Shown piece after piece: positions 1 through 8,972 of a DNA stretch of 64,000 nucleotides. Where the stretch lies: positions 71,696 through 135,695 of the forward strand of contig NZ_JAQGPN010000005.1 in NCBI RefSeq assembly GCF_028826155.1, written 5' to 3'. Source of the stretch: Mesorhizobium shangrilense (GTDB lineage: Bacteria; Pseudomonadota; Alphaproteobacteria; Rhizobiales; Rhizobiaceae). Each line of letters starts with the position of its first letter. Positions within the stretch are counted from its first letter, which is position 1. The position numbers were made by a program, and so were the translations under genes. Under the pieces are notes generated by a model. The model had not been told where the DNA came from. It did no database searches and worked only from the letters and a program-made list of their open reading frames with translations.

Positions 1-705
1 TCCGACCAGGTCTACCCACCGTACGACTATGTCGAGAACGGGGAAACGAAAGGTCTCGATGCCGACGTAATGGCGCTGATCGCCCCCGAACTCGGGCTCG
101 AGGCCAAGTTCATCGATACCCGTTTTGCGAACCTCATCTCCGGCCTCCAGGCGAACCGGTACGATGTCATCGCGTCGGCGCTCTACGTGACCGCCGCTCG
201 CGCCAAGGTCGTCGACTATGTTCCCTATGCCAAGACCGGCGGATCGCTGGTCGTCAGGAGCGACGACACTTTCGCGCCCAAAACACCGGCAGATCTGTGC
301 GGAAAGCGGGTGGGCAATCTCAAGGGCGCCGCCTGGGTCCCGCAGTTGCAGAACGCGTCGGATACCGACTGCGCGTCGAGCCCGATGCAGATCCAAGAGT
401 ATGCAACATCGGCGGAAGCCGCCCAGGCACTGCTGTCCCGCGGTGTGGATGTCGTTTTCGACGACGCCGGGGTTTCCAAGGCCGCCGTCATTGCATCCGG
501 CGAACGGCTGAAGATCACATCTGACGAGATCCTCTTTCCGGTGGTGATCGGACTGGGTGTGAAGAAGGGCAACGTCGAACTGAAGAATGCACTTGAGCAC
601 AAGCTAAACGAACTGGTCGCCTCCGGCGCCTACGACGAAATTCTCAAGAAATACAATCTTGGGATGCCCTCTGCTGAGGAAATCGCGACATCACTTTCAA
701 ATTGA
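1..705 (+). CDS. Amino-acid ABC transporter substrate-binding protein (5' end outside window)
   Basis: The reading frame is open from base 1, so the signal peptide and first part lie upstream of the window. The visible 234 residues have the fold signature of the family 3 (polar amino acid) periplasmic binding proteins: a GLDADVMALIAPELG segment, then ANRYDVIASALYVTAAR, then SGAYDEILKKYNLG near the C-terminus. Such proteins bind an amino acid or small amine in the periplasm and deliver it to a membrane permease. The next gene, 763-2262, encodes exactly that permease fused to its ATPase, and an 11-bp hairpin separates the two. The M20 hydrolase that follows suggests the ligand may be an N-carbamoyl or related amide-type amino acid. 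The ligand itself cannot be read from the sequence. Confidence 0.88.
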   Translation, partial: SDQVYPPYDYVENGETKGLDADVMALIAPELGLEAKFIDTRFANLISGLQANRYDVIASALYVTAARAKVVDYVPYAKTGGSLVVRSDDTFAPKTPADLCGKRVGNLKGAAWVPQLQNASDTDCASSPMQIQEYATSAEAAQALLSRGVDVVFDDAGVSKAAVIASGERLKITSDEILFPVVIGLGVKKGNVELKNALEHKLNELVASGAYDEILKKYNLGMPSAEEIATSLSN

Positions 706-711
706 ACCAGT

Positions 712-737
712 GGGCCGGCCGCGATGGCGGCCGGCCC
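712..737 (+). terminator. Strong GC hairpin between binding protein and permease genes
   Basis: A perfect 11-bp inverted repeat (GGGCCGGCCGC / GCGGCCGGCCC) with a 4-base GATG loop starts 7 bases after the binding-protein stop. A weak T-rich stretch follows. It probably acts as a partial terminator or 3' RNA stabiliser, so the binding protein is made in excess over the permease. This is a common arrangement in ABC operons. Confidence 0.7.
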
Positions 738-762
738 TTCCTGGTCTGCCGATGGGGGCCCC

Positions 763-2262
763 ATGACTTTTGACTGGAACTACGCACTCAGCCTGTTTTG
801 GAGCAAGGACTTCTGGTGGGCGACCCTCCTCGTCGTCGAACTCAGCCTGCTCAGCTGGATCTTGAGCGTCATCCTCGGCTTCATAATCGCATTGGCGCGG
901 CAGTCGCCGGTTTGGGCGATCCGCCAGGTGGCGTCCGCCTATACGTGGTTCTTCCGCAGTCTTCCCCTCCTGGTGTTGCTGATATTCGTCTACAACCTGC
1001 CGCAGGCATTCCCGTCGACCGGAGCGCTGCTTTCAGTTCCCTTCGTTGCCGGACTGATCGCACTTGTGCTCAGTGAAACGGCCTACATCGCAGAGATTCA
1101 TCGCGGAGCTCTGCTTGCCGTCGGCAAGGGGCAGTACGAAGCCGGGCACGTCCTGGGCCTGTCGAAGCTTGGCCTTCAGCGCCTGATTGTCATCCCGCAA
1201 GCGCTGCGGATAGCCCTGCCCGCGCTCGGCAACGAATACATCTCGATCGTAAAGCTGACCTCACTCGTCTCGGTGATCTCGCTCGCTGAGATCCTTCTCG
1301 TTGGACAGCGCTATTACACCCAGAACTTTCTGGTCATGGAGACCATGCTGGCGGTGGCGTTCTACTACGTCCTGATCGTCACGGTCTTCGACAGCCTGTT
1401 GAAATACCTGGAACGTCACCTCGATTTTTCCAGAAAACAGACAGCCCTGTCGGACGCGGAGTGGAAGGGGCCCCCCATCGCACGGTCGAAGGCTCACCAG
1501 GAATGCTCTGCCGGACCGGCCATCCGGCTGCAAAACGGGGAGAAGCGGTTCGGGGCCAACGTCGTGTTCAGCGGCATCGACCTTGCGGTCGACCACGGCG
1601 AGGTCATCTCCATCATCGGGCCTTCCGGCTCTGGGAAGACCACCCTCATCCGTACCCTGAACGGGCTTGAGACGCTGCAAAAGGGCGTTGTCTACCTGCG
1701 GGGCAAGGCGTTCCTCGCGGGAAGTGAGCAGACGCTTGATGTGCCGCTGGAGAACGGCGCGGAGCGGAAACTCGAACTTGGGATGGTATTCCAGAGCTTC
1801 AATCTGTTTCCGCACAAGACAGTGCTGCAGAACGTGATGCTGGGCCCGCTTTATCACAAGCGGGGATCGACGCAGGAAGTCGAGGCCGCGGCGAAGGCGA
1901 TCCTTGCCCAGGTGGGCATGCTTGCGCACGCCAACAAGTATCCGCACCAGCTTTCCGGCGGTCAGCAACAGCGCGTTGCGATAGCCCGGGCCCTGGCGAT
2001 GGAGCCTTCAGTACTCTTGTTCGACGAGCCAACCTCGGCGCTTGATCCGGAAACGGTGGGGGAAGTCCTGAAGATCATGGCCGATCTGGCCAAGTCCGGG
2101 CGGACCATGGTCATCGTCACGCATGAGATGAAGTTTGCTCTGGAGGTTTCCGACCGCGTGATCTTCATGGAGAGGGGAAACATCCAATTCAATGGTTCGC
2201 CCGCGGAGCTGCGGGACCGCCTTACACATGGCGATCGGTTGTCCGAATTCGTCAGGCTGTAG
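763..2262 (+). CDS. Fused amino-acid ABC permease / ATP-binding protein
   Basis: One 499-residue chain joins two parts that are usually separate proteins. Residues about 1-225 are a HisM/ArtM-type permease with several hydrophobic segments and the EAA loop ([12 protein letters not shown], about residues 126-137). A hydrophilic linker covers about 226-255. Residues about 256-499 are a GlnQ/HisP-type ATPase with Walker [10 protein letters not shown] (about 286-294), signature [15 protein letters not shown] and Walker [12 protein letters not shown]. The ATG at 763 is preferred over an upstream in-frame ATG at 724, because 724 lies in the loop of the hairpin and would add 13 non-conserved residues. 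The protein should import the ligand bound by the upstream protein. Since only one permease type is present, it would act as a homodimer. Permease-ATPase fusions occur elsewhere in Rhizobiales transporters. Confidence 0.9.
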   Translation: MTFDWNYALSLFWSKDFWWATLLVVELSLLSWILSVILGFIIALARQSPVWAIRQVASAYTWFFRSLPLLVLLIFVYNLPQAFPSTGALLSVPFVAGLIALVLSETAYIAEIHRGALLAVGKGQYEAGHVLGLSKLGLQRLIVIPQALRIALPALGNEYISIVKLTSLVSVISLAEILLVGQRYYTQNFLVMETMLAVAFYYVLIVTVFDSLLKYLERHLDFSRKQTALSDAEWKGPPIARSKAHQECSAGPAIRLQNGEKRFGANVVFSGIDLAVDHGEVISIIGPSGSGKTTLIRTLNGLETLQKGVVYLRGKAFLAGSEQTLDVPLENGAERKLELGMVFQSFNLFPHKTVLQNVMLGPLYHKRGSTQEVEAAAKAILAQVGMLAHANKYPHQLSGGQQQRVAIARALAMEPSVLLFDEPTSALDPETVGEVLKIMADLAKSGRTMVIVTHEMKFALEVSDRVIFMERGNIQFNGSPAELRDRLTHGDRLSEFVRL

Positions 2263-2307
2263 ACGTCAACCTTATGAAGAAAGCTCCCCAGACGGTCAGG
2301 AGGCATC

Positions 2308-3561
2308 GTGAATCTCGCGATTGATGGAAAACGCATGCTCGATCGCCTCAGCAAGCTTGGCGATCTAGGACGAGATGCTGACGGCCAGCTCACAAGGCTG
2401 GCGGGCACGGACGCCGACAAGCTCGGACGCGATTGCCTTGTTCAATGGTGCAGGGCCGCGGGGCTCGATGTGCAGATCGATCGCGTCGGGAACATCATTG
2501 CCATCTGGCAAACCGATGAGAACAGCGGCATGGCGCCGATCATGCTTGGCTCGCACATCGATACTGTGATCGGGGCCGGCAAACTCGACGGCTGCTACGG
2601 GGTCATCGCCGGCCTCGAGGTGATTGAGACTCTGAAACAAGCAGGTGTTTCGACAGGTAGACCCCTCGCCGTTTGCGCTTTCACCAACGAAGAAGGCGTT
2701 CGTTTCGCGCCGGACATGATGGGATCCCTCGTCTATGCAGGAGGATTGGCGGTCGACGACGCCTTGGACTCCGTGGGCATCGACGGTCCGACTCTTATGT
2801 CGGAGCTGGAACGCATCGGCTACCTCGGAGCACGTGAACCGGGCTTTCTACGGCCATTTGCCTACCTCGAACTCCACATCGAACAGGGGCCAATCCTGGA
2901 AGCGGAAGGCATCGCTATCGGCGCGGTTTCCGACGTACAGGGAATATGCTGGAAACGTCTGACCATCTGCGGTCAAGCCAACCACGCAGGAACCACGCCA
3001 ATGTCGCTGCGTCGCGATCCTGGCATCGGCGCGGCCCGTATCATCAGCTACCTGCACGAGCGCGCCTCCGCGATCGATTCAGGTTTCGTCGTCACCGTGG
3101 GCTCGGTGCGTTTCGAACCAGATGCGATCAATGTGATCCCGTCCAGTGCAGTGCTCACGGTCGATCTGCGCAGTCCGGATGAGGACGTGCTCAAGCGTGA
3201 GGATGGCGCTCTGGAGATATTCGCAAGGGAAATGGCAGCTGAGAGCCATCTTGGCGTTGAGCTTCTGACGCTGGTCCGAACGACGCCTGTCGCCTTTGAC
3301 GAGGGCCTCGTAGACCTGGTCGAACGCACGGCGAAGGCACGCGGCCTTTCCTGCCGACGCATAGTCTCAGGTGCGGGCCATGATGCACAGACGATGGCGG
3401 TCATCGCGCCATCCGCTATGATCTTTGTCCCCAGCATTGGTGGCATCAGTCACAACGCGCTGGAGTTCACGCCCGACGACAGCCTCGTCGCCGGGGCCAA
3501 TGTCCTGCTGGATAGCGTGTTGAATTTGGATCATTCTGCGTGTCGGGATCAACCCGGCTGA
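2308..3561 (+). CDS. M20 family Zn-dependent amidohydrolase (N-carbamoyl-amino-acid hydrolase / allantoate amidohydrolase type)
   Basis: A 417-residue enzyme with the M20 metal-binding layout: GSHIDTV with His83, GKLDG with Asp94, TNEEG with Glu128-Glu129, ELHIEQGPILE with His190, and a C-terminal SHNALE His. This subfamily hydrolyses N-carbamoyl-L-amino acids, allantoate or ureidoglycolate-like amides in the cytoplasm. The insert with the dimerisation (lid) domain is visible between about residues 205 and 330. The start is GTG at 2308, preceded by a good AGGAGG Shine-Dalgarno. It follows the fused transporter by 45 bases and is probably in the same operon, so imported substrate may be hydrolysed here. 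The exact substrate is not resolved. Confidence 0.85.
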   Translation: MNLAIDGKRMLDRLSKLGDLGRDADGQLTRLAGTDADKLGRDCLVQWCRAAGLDVQIDRVGNIIAIWQTDENSGMAPIMLGSHIDTVIGAGKLDGCYGVIAGLEVIETLKQAGVSTGRPLAVCAFTNEEGVRFAPDMMGSLVYAGGLAVDDALDSVGIDGPTLMSELERIGYLGAREPGFLRPFAYLELHIEQGPILEAEGIAIGAVSDVQGICWKRLTICGQANHAGTTPMSLRRDPGIGAARIISYLHERASAIDSGFVVTVGSVRFEPDAINVIPSSAVLTVDLRSPDEDVLKREDGALEIFAREMAAESHLGVELLTLVRTTPVAFDEGLVDLVERTAKARGLSCRRIVSGAGHDAQTMAVIAPSAMIFVPSIGGISHNALEFTPDDSLVAGANVLLDSVLNLDHSACRDQPG

Positions 3562-3570
3562 GTGTGTGTC

Positions 3571-3596
3571 CTTCGCCGGCGATAAGCCCGCCGAAG
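3571..3596 (+). terminator. Imperfect hairpin after the M20 hydrolase gene
   Basis: CTTCG and CGAAG arms enclose a GC-rich, bulged stem 10 bases past the stop codon. There is no T tract, so terminator function is tentative. Confidence 0.35.
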
Positions 3597-3699
3597 ACCA
3601 ATAGGAACAGGCAGCCAGAGGACCAAGGTGGGACGGCGCCCGATCGTTTCTCTGGGTTTCGCCCAGAATTTCATGCAGGCCGACGGCCGCCATGCTTCC

Positions 3700-4351
3700 G
3701 CTTTCCGGCAGACTCAGGATCGAAACGCGAAGCGGGGCCCTCGTGGTCGGGTGCTCGAGCAGGGCCGCCTTGCTCAGCAGCGCGGCATTTTCCAGCTGCT
3801 CGAGATCCGGCAGATCGCCTAGCGTCTCAGCTGGACCGCGACAAGAAGGCCGGCGTCGTCACATAAGCGTAGGGCGCGCACGGCTGCGGGCTGCGCGGCC
3901 CGGCCTCGATCCGGCTATCGCCGGCAACGCGGCGATGGTGTCGCGGCTGACCTCCTTGCAAAAGATGCGCCTCAGTTCGCCGCGCGTCACCGGCTGGAAA
4001 TCGGCAACGGCCATCAGCACCAGGCTTTCGTGCTGCGACAGCTCCCCAACCACCGCCGTGATCCCCAAGGCGCGGATCGCGCCCGCCAAGCGCGGCCGCG
4101 TCCGATGCTGCCAACCGCCAGCCACCGCCACCATCTCGTAGGGGCGGTCCCGCAATTCGGCGCGGATGTCGTCGATATGGGCCTCGAGGCTACAGCCGCC
4201 GCCGGACCAATTTCGATAGCACCTCCCGCCCGACGGGGGGCGGGCGAAGCTAAGATCACCGCCTCGACCCGCGCCAGCGCTCGGGCGGCGGCACATCCGC
4301 CAGCTCGCGATCCCATGCCTGCCCTGCCGCTGCTGCTTTCCCGCGCCACAT
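3700..4351 (-). pseudogene. Broken plasmid-type ScpB-like gene
   Basis: Pieces of one SMC-Scp ScpB-like protein can be followed on the minus strand through at least three frames. It starts at ATG 4351 with a ...WDRELADVPPPERW segment, continues in another frame with RVEAVILASPAP, then IDDIRAELRDRPYEMVAVAG and QPVTRGELRRIFCKEVSRDT (about 3930-4200), then PYAYVTTPAFLSR, and last ETLGDLPDLEQLENAALLSK near 3770-3830. ScpB proteins are winged-helix kleisin partners in chromosome condensation. This variant family is known from rhizobial replicons, often beside DUF1403 genes. Here the ATG lies 2 bases after the stop of the DUF1403 relic, so the pair was a tight operon. Frameshifts rule out a working product. 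Confidence 0.72.
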
Positions 4352-4353
4352 GC

Positions 4354-5127
4354 TTAAAGCCCGTAAATCCGGAAGATTGGCCGGCCCGACAACTCCCGCA
4401 CCCCGCCGAGCGCCACCAGTCGGTCAAGGAGCCGCCGCGCGGCGCGATCAGACAAGATCGGCTTCAGCTGCGACACGGTCAACGTACCTTGACGACGGCC
4501 CCGGCCTGTTTGGTCCGGACCCGCCCCGCCACCGTCTCCAAATTGGCGGCCCGCCGCGCCACCTCGTTGGCGATATCGACGGCGTGCACCGCAGCCACCG
4601 CCGCTGCCAGCGCGGCGGCATCCCGCCATTCCTGCTCCCCGGGAAGCGGCCGCCGCGCGGCGCAGGCGGGCCGCTTTGGCAGCTCGCTCGACAGCAACGG
4701 CCGTGCCCCCGTCCAGCCCAGCTCGTCGGCCGGCAACGCATCGGCGACCCACGGCGCGACGAGGTCGGTGGCATTGTTCCGGCCAACCGTCTGCACCACC
4801 AGCGCCTGGTAGGCCTTGAACACCATGCCGGCCGGTCCGACGGCGCGGCCGTCGGTGCGCAGCTGCCACAGATCGCGCAGGCTCTGCTCGGTTTCCGTGC
4901 GGCCAAGATGCCTGCAGGCGACAGCGCCCGCCTGCAGTTGCAGGCGCTGCTGCCAGAGGCCCGAGCACAGTGGCTGATCGTGCATCACGCGATCGAGCGC
5001 GGCCAGCCCGGGCTGGCCGCAAATTGCGGCTCACCAGGCCGATCTTGCCCGGCCGCAGCCAGCCGGGAACCGGGCAGTGCAGCGGAGCGGGGACGCCTGT
5101 GGGGGTCTCGGAAGGATCCAAATCCAT
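4354..5127 (-). pseudogene. Broken DUF1403 family gene
   Basis: The minus strand carries a DUF1403-like protein in pieces. The N-terminus starts at 5127 (PAPLHCPVPGWLRPG). A frameshift near 5030 moves the match to the frame containing AALDRVMHDQPLCSGLWQQR, LQAGAVACRHLGRTE and GPAGMVFKAYQALV (about 4500-5010). A second frameshift near 4485 moves it back for the C-terminus (SDRAARRLLDRLVALGG, ending FRIYGL at 4354). DUF1403 proteins have no established function and occur on Rhizobiales plasmids near ScpB-like and DUF1612 genes. The family assignment is from memory of the motif pattern. The frameshifts are directly visible. Confidence 0.65.
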
Positions 5128-5602
5128 ATTTCGGCGGCGTATCTATTGGCGGCGCTTAGCGGCAACAGATTGCGCCGAAAGCGCGGCAGGCGTCGGCGGG
5201 TCAATAGGAGCGATAATGCCGGCTTATCGGTCGTTTCTAGTGGGGTATTCAAAGATGCCCGGTGGCCCTCAAATCAGCTGCGAACGTCTTCAGATGAATC
5301 ACCAATCTCAACGGCTGCCCCTGCAATGGGGCCGCCGACCGCCAGAGGCTCGATACGCGAAACGGGGATGAGGTCGAGAATACGGGCCTTGACCGTCCGG
5401 CGGACCCGGCACAGTGTCATGCCTGTGGCTTAAGCTGACGGCTCGATCGGATGCGGCAGTCGTGGCCTGCGCGCGGCTGTCGAGGTGTCCTCCCTCCCCT
5501 TTGCCCAAACCGCCAGGATGCGGTCCGACTGCTCATGTCGAAAATCCGCGTCGCGTGTCGAGTGCCTTGAGCCTTGGGTTTCAATCGTTCTTGCGGACAC
5601 AT
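5128..5602. other. No intact gene; unassigned minus-strand fragment
   Basis: No ORF here has both a plausible start and protein-like composition. On the minus strand about 40 residues ending at a stop at 5274-5276 (ILDLIPVSRIEPLAVGGP and following) look like the tail of a real protein, but I cannot name the family. The rest shows nothing I can support. Confidence 0.4.
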
Positions 5603-6859
5603 TCAAGTCTTCGCGGCGATTCGCAGCAGATGCGTCGCGCGGGTTTCTATGACTCTGCAAATGGTCGTAAGGATTTCATGTGTGATGCCGGCCTCCTCGA
5701 ATGCGGTCAGGAGCGCGTCGGCTTCGCCTTTGACGCGTTCCGCGAAGTCAGACATGTCTTTGATCAGCAGACGCTGCGCGCCACGCGTATCCGGGACGAG
5801 CGTCAGCCAGTGCTGAAGCTGTATTGTGTCTGGGACTGAGCGTCCGCCGATGCCCATGGCGAGCTTTTTCGCCAATCTTGGATAGGCGGCCGTGCAGACG
5901 ACGTCATAGAGGGGCGCAAGATCGGGACTCTTTCCCCGGTAGAGCAAGGCATAGTTCTTCGCGTGCGCATCCGCGTTGCCGACAAGGTAATGGAAGATAA
6001 GCATGCGGATGAATGTCAGACGGTCAGCCGCCGGGCGTGCGGTGGCGCGGGCGATCAGGTCGAGGGATCTGTCGGTGCCCGGTCCGCCTTCATCTTCATA
6101 TTTGAGTTCCGGCGGCACGCTGAGCGCCTGGCAGAAATCTTCCTGATGAAGGCGCGCAATTGTTCCATCCTCGTGTAGCACGCGGTCGTAGCGTTCGACC
6201 AGCAGGAACGGGACCGCCCCGCCCTGTCGCATTTCGACCGCAGGGACAGGGAGATTCAGACGAGCCGCGAGGCGCAGGCAGAACAGTTCGTTCTCGACGG
6301 TGCCGTCGAGCGTCTGAACGAACGGCTTGAGAATATGCGTGGTGGGTCGACCGCCCTTGGCGAGCCCTATACCTTCGCCTTCGACGCAGACTGCAAGCTT
6401 GTCCTGCGCGCCGGCGAGTGACAGTCGAACGCCTTCCTCGCCGCCAAGCAGGGGGCGTTCACGCAGCCTGCCGAGGATTTCTTCGAGTCGCGCCGGGGTC
6501 AACATTTCGATGCCGTCGTCGTCCGAGGGCGGCGCCGCGCCGGCCGGGTAGAGCGACAGCGCCCCCGCACATTCGCCGCCAATCACCTCGAGCAAGCCGA
6601 AGGCATTGCCGGCTGAAATGCCGAGCGCGCCGGCGAGACGCTGTCTTGCGCCCTCATCCGGCAGCAGGCCGGAAAAGAACGGACGCACGATCCGATCCGC
6701 GTAGGCAGGTTCCTGCAACGGCATGGCAAATGAGATGGCGCGCGGCTCTCGTCCGGCCAGGTAGCCGACATCATAAGCGTAGCTGAGCGCGCCCGCCTCG
6801 TCTCGACGAAGAACACCCGCTTTCGCCTGGCCGAACCAGACATCCAGCAGCTCCGTCAC
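5603..6859 (-). CDS. hipA: HipA-family serine/threonine kinase toxin
   Basis: A 418-residue protein with the full HipA layout: N-terminal couple_hipA-type domain (FFSGLLPDEGARQRLA, residues 61-76), SLAGAQDKLA (147-156), the ATP-site region PFLLVERYDR (217-226), catalytic loop NADAHAKN (Asp297, Asn302) and metal-binding LYDV (Asp319). HipA kinases phosphorylate translation targets such as glutamyl-tRNA synthetase and induce growth arrest when not bound by HipB. The start at 6859 overlaps the hipB stop by 4 bases, which indicates translational coupling with antitoxin first. It is intact and lies 2 kb from the replication genes, consistent with a plasmid maintenance locus. The target cannot be told from sequence. 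Confidence 0.92.
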   Translation of the reverse strand: MTELLDVWFGQAKAGVLRRDEAGALSYAYDVGYLAGREPRAISFAMPLQEPAYADRIVRPFFSGLLPDEGARQRLAGALGISAGNAFGLLEVIGGECAGALSLYPAGAAPPSDDDGIEMLTPARLEEILGRLRERPLLGGEEGVRLSLAGAQDKLAVCVEGEGIGLAKGGRPTTHILKPFVQTLDGTVENELFCLRLAARLNLPVPAVEMRQGGAVPFLLVERYDRVLHEDGTIARLHQEDFCQALSVPPELKYEDEGGPGTDRSLDLIARATARPAADRLTFIRMLIFHYLVGNADAHAKNYALLYRGKSPDLAPLYDVVCTAAYPRLAKKLAMGIGGRSVPDTIQLQHWLTLVPDTRGAQRLLIKDMSDFAERVKGEADALLTAFEEAGITHEILTTICRVIETRATHLLRIAAKT

Positions 6860-7083
6860 GACGTGCTCTCCCGCCGGCTGTCGACAGAAATGCTGAGTCC
6901 CAGGGTGGCGGCCACCTGAAGGGCGCGTCCTATCTGGCAGCTCTCTTTTCCGGCTTCAAGCTCGCGCACGAAACGTACTCCAACCCCCGCAACTGCTGCG
7001 AGCTGTTCCTGTGTCAGTTTCTGCGCCTTTCGTTCCTTGCGGATCAACGAGCCGAGGCTTTTGGCGTCTGTGATCGTCTGCAT
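6856..7083 (-). CDS. hipB: HipB-like XRE antitoxin and autorepressor
   Basis: A 75-residue helix-turn-helix protein. The Cro/CI-type HTH spans about residues 10-60 (LGSLIRKERKAQKLTQEQLA, then AGVGVRFVRELEAGK). The start at 7083 gives the normal HipB length. The upstream ATG at 7134 would run through the operator. HipB proteins neutralise HipA and repress their own promoter by binding palindromes. Two such palindromes (7089-7104 and 7189-7204) lie just upstream. Confidence 0.88.
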   Translation of the reverse strand: MQTITDAKSLGSLIRKERKAQKLTQEQLAAVAGVGVRFVRELEAGKESCQIGRALQVAATLGLSISVDSRRESTS

Positions 7084-7088
7084 GAAAT

Positions 7089-7104
7089 CGTCCCCATCGG
7101 GATG
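7089..7104. promoter_or_regulatory. Probable HipB operator, proximal site
   Basis: CGTCCC-CATC-GGGATG: half-sites with 4-base spacing and one mismatch, and a symmetric AT/AT extension on both sides (7087-7106). It sits 5 bases before the hipB start codon, so binding would cover the start region. Same geometry as the site at 7189-7204. Confidence 0.65.
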
Positions 7105-7188
7105 ATGATAGCAGATGCATGGCTGCGGTTCCACAAAAAGAACCGATCGGGACGATCAGTAGAACGCACCCGGTTCATTCAGACAAAA

Positions 7189-7204
7189 CATCCCCCACGG
7201 GATG
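7189..7204. promoter_or_regulatory. Probable HipB operator, distal site
   Basis: CATCCC-CCAC-GGGATG is a perfect 6-base palindrome with 4-base spacing, exactly 100 bp upstream of the proximal site. A single GGGACGAT half-site lies between them (7149-7156). The spacing would allow cooperative or looped binding by HipB dimers. Confidence 0.62.
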
Positions 7205-8222
7205 AAATGGCGCATGTGTGCGCCAGCAAATGCCCCTCCCCGGCGTGATCATGCGCCTTCAAGGTTGGCGCCTCCCGTGCTGCCGGCCGGGCGTCCGGTT
7301 GGTTGGCGATGCTTTTATTCCGGCGGCAGATTGGCTGATCACTCCAGTCTCCGCCGAGGCTCCGACATGTTGATTTCTGCTTGCTTGATAACCGCTTCCG
7401 CCTCGGAGCTATCTCGTAGCGACGGGAAGCCACTCCGACGCATCGTCATCGCGTTCGGCCCACAAGTCACGCTGGAATTCATCATGGATGAGGACTCGCT
7501 CATCCTTGCGTGTACCCTCGCAAGACTGAAGCCAACCCGACGAGGGACGACGTGCCGGCCATCGTCGATCGCCTGTTGGACATGGACGTATCGATGAGGG
7601 CGGAATGAGCCCTCCCCTGCCCCGGCAGTTACGCCGTTCACCGATCGCGCGCGGGCTACGTCGAAGCCGCCAGCGCTGCTCCACTCGCCGCGCTTCCGCT
7701 GCAGTGTCACGCGCGACCTGCGCGACATCCGCCCCCAGCCCGCCCAGGGGGCAATCCAACGCGCCGTAGTCCGCGCCGTCTTCGGTTTCGGCGGAACGCT
7801 GCTGACGCTGGATCCCAGGTAAATCAGCAACCTTAAACCGCTACCGCCCAACGCCCGAGCCCGTGCGCCGAGTTCGTCGCCTTGTGGAAGAAGAGGGCGT
7901 CAGCGACTATCGGAGCGCTGGAGGTTGCATGAGGTCGACGACGCGCTCCAGTTTTCGAAGACGATGGGCCGCTATCCGAGTTTCAGTCAAAACCGTCACC
8001 GGAGTCCAATGCGCCATCGCGCGAGTGGGTTCGCGCCGTTGCCAACGCACCAACTGCCGGTTCCGGGAAGCAGGCACCGGTGCCGAGGCGGCGAGGGGCC
8101 CCACGACGGGACGGCGTCGGCACGGGACCGGCCGCAACGCGCAGTTCAACATCGACCGCCGGGACGGTATCCGCCCTAACCGCTTCACCGATGCCAACAT
8201 TGGGGCGCTGGCGAAACCCTAG
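7205..8222. other. Gene-free kilobase with possible relics
   Basis: None of the ORFs in this kilobase has convincing protein character on either strand. Near 8130-8150 on the plus strand a short TGRNAQFNI match resembles the start of small plasmid partition or stability proteins found near parA genes in Alphaproteobacteria, but it cannot be extended. I read the stretch as decayed plasmid DNA between the hip locus and an IS fragment. Confidence 0.35.
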
Positions 8223-8234
8223 AGCGGCGTGCAT

Positions 8235-8846
8235 TCAGGCATACCCGGCGGCCTTGAAGTAGTTCTGGCATTCGGTTGATGGGTAGAGGGTGCAGATGTC
8301 GCCGATGGCCTGCCAGAGGCGGTCGATGGTTCGGATGGCGCGCGTCCTGAGGTGAGCCTTCAGCTTTGAGAAGGCCATCTCGATGGGGTTGAGATCGGGG
8401 CTGTAGGGCGGCAGGAACAGCATCCATGCGCCACGCGCCCGGATGGCGGCCTGCGCCTTTGGGCTCTTGTGGGCGGCGAGGTTGTCGAGGATGACGACGT
8501 CGCCTTTGGACAGCGTCGGTGCGAGTTGGGTCTCGACATAGGTTTCGAAGATGCAGCGGTTCATCGGCCTGTCGACCACGAAGGGCGCGGTCAGTCCGAA
8601 GCATCTCAGCCCGGCGATGAAGGTCTGGGTCTTCCAGTGCCCGAACGGTGCCTTCGAGCGCAGCCGCTGGCCTTTTGGACATCGGCCGCGCAGGCGCGTC
8701 ATCCTTGTGGTGGTTCCGGTCTCGTCGATGAACGTCAGGCGATGGGGTTCAAGCCGCATCCTCGGCTGGCGGGCGACCCACTCCTGGCGCGCGGCTGCGA
8801 CGTCGGGCCGGTCCTGCTCGCTGGCGGACAAGTTGGCCGCGGCCAA
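8235..8846 (-). pseudogene. Truncated IS630-family transposase
   Basis: The C-terminal half of an IS630/Tc1-mariner type transposase is present: first catalytic Asp in LTFIDETG, second in VVILDNLAAHKS, and the Glu in PPYSPDLNPIEMAFSKLK. Complete IS630 transposases have about 340 residues, often in two overlapping frames. Here about 197 residues remain, starting at EQDRPDVAAARQEW. The apparent first residues MAAANLSAS are translated partly from the parS palindrome, so the true element ends near 8830. The surviving end is probably at the TA within CTAGAG around 8220-8224, the usual IS630 target dinucleotide. The N-terminal half and other terminal repeat are absent, so the element cannot transpose on its own. 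Confidence 0.85.
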
Positions 8847-8849
8847 CTT
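8830..8849. promoter_or_regulatory. parS: parS-type partition site upstream of repA
   Basis: A perfect 20-bp palindrome whose core GTTGGCCGCGGCCAAC (8832-8847) fits the GTTNNNNGCNNNNAAC pattern of repABC centromere sites. The identical 16-mer recurs inside repB at 10231-10246. RepB is expected to bind here, with RepA acting on the complex. The site lies exactly where the IS630 fragment breaks off. Confidence 0.82.
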
Positions 8850-8972
8850 TCCAGTTTTCGGCCTGCATCTTGTTGATTTTGATGGCTTCTTGGCGTGGTT
8901 ACCGAATCATGTCATGTTTGATACGGATTTTTCATACATGCGGGCTAAAAAGCGCATCGAAAGGGGAAATCG

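Noticed and set aside
4030..4812. 260-codon plus-strand ORF over the DUF1403/ScpB relics
   Set aside because: It has low-complexity Ala/Arg/Pro composition, and the minus strand carries the recognisable broken proteins.
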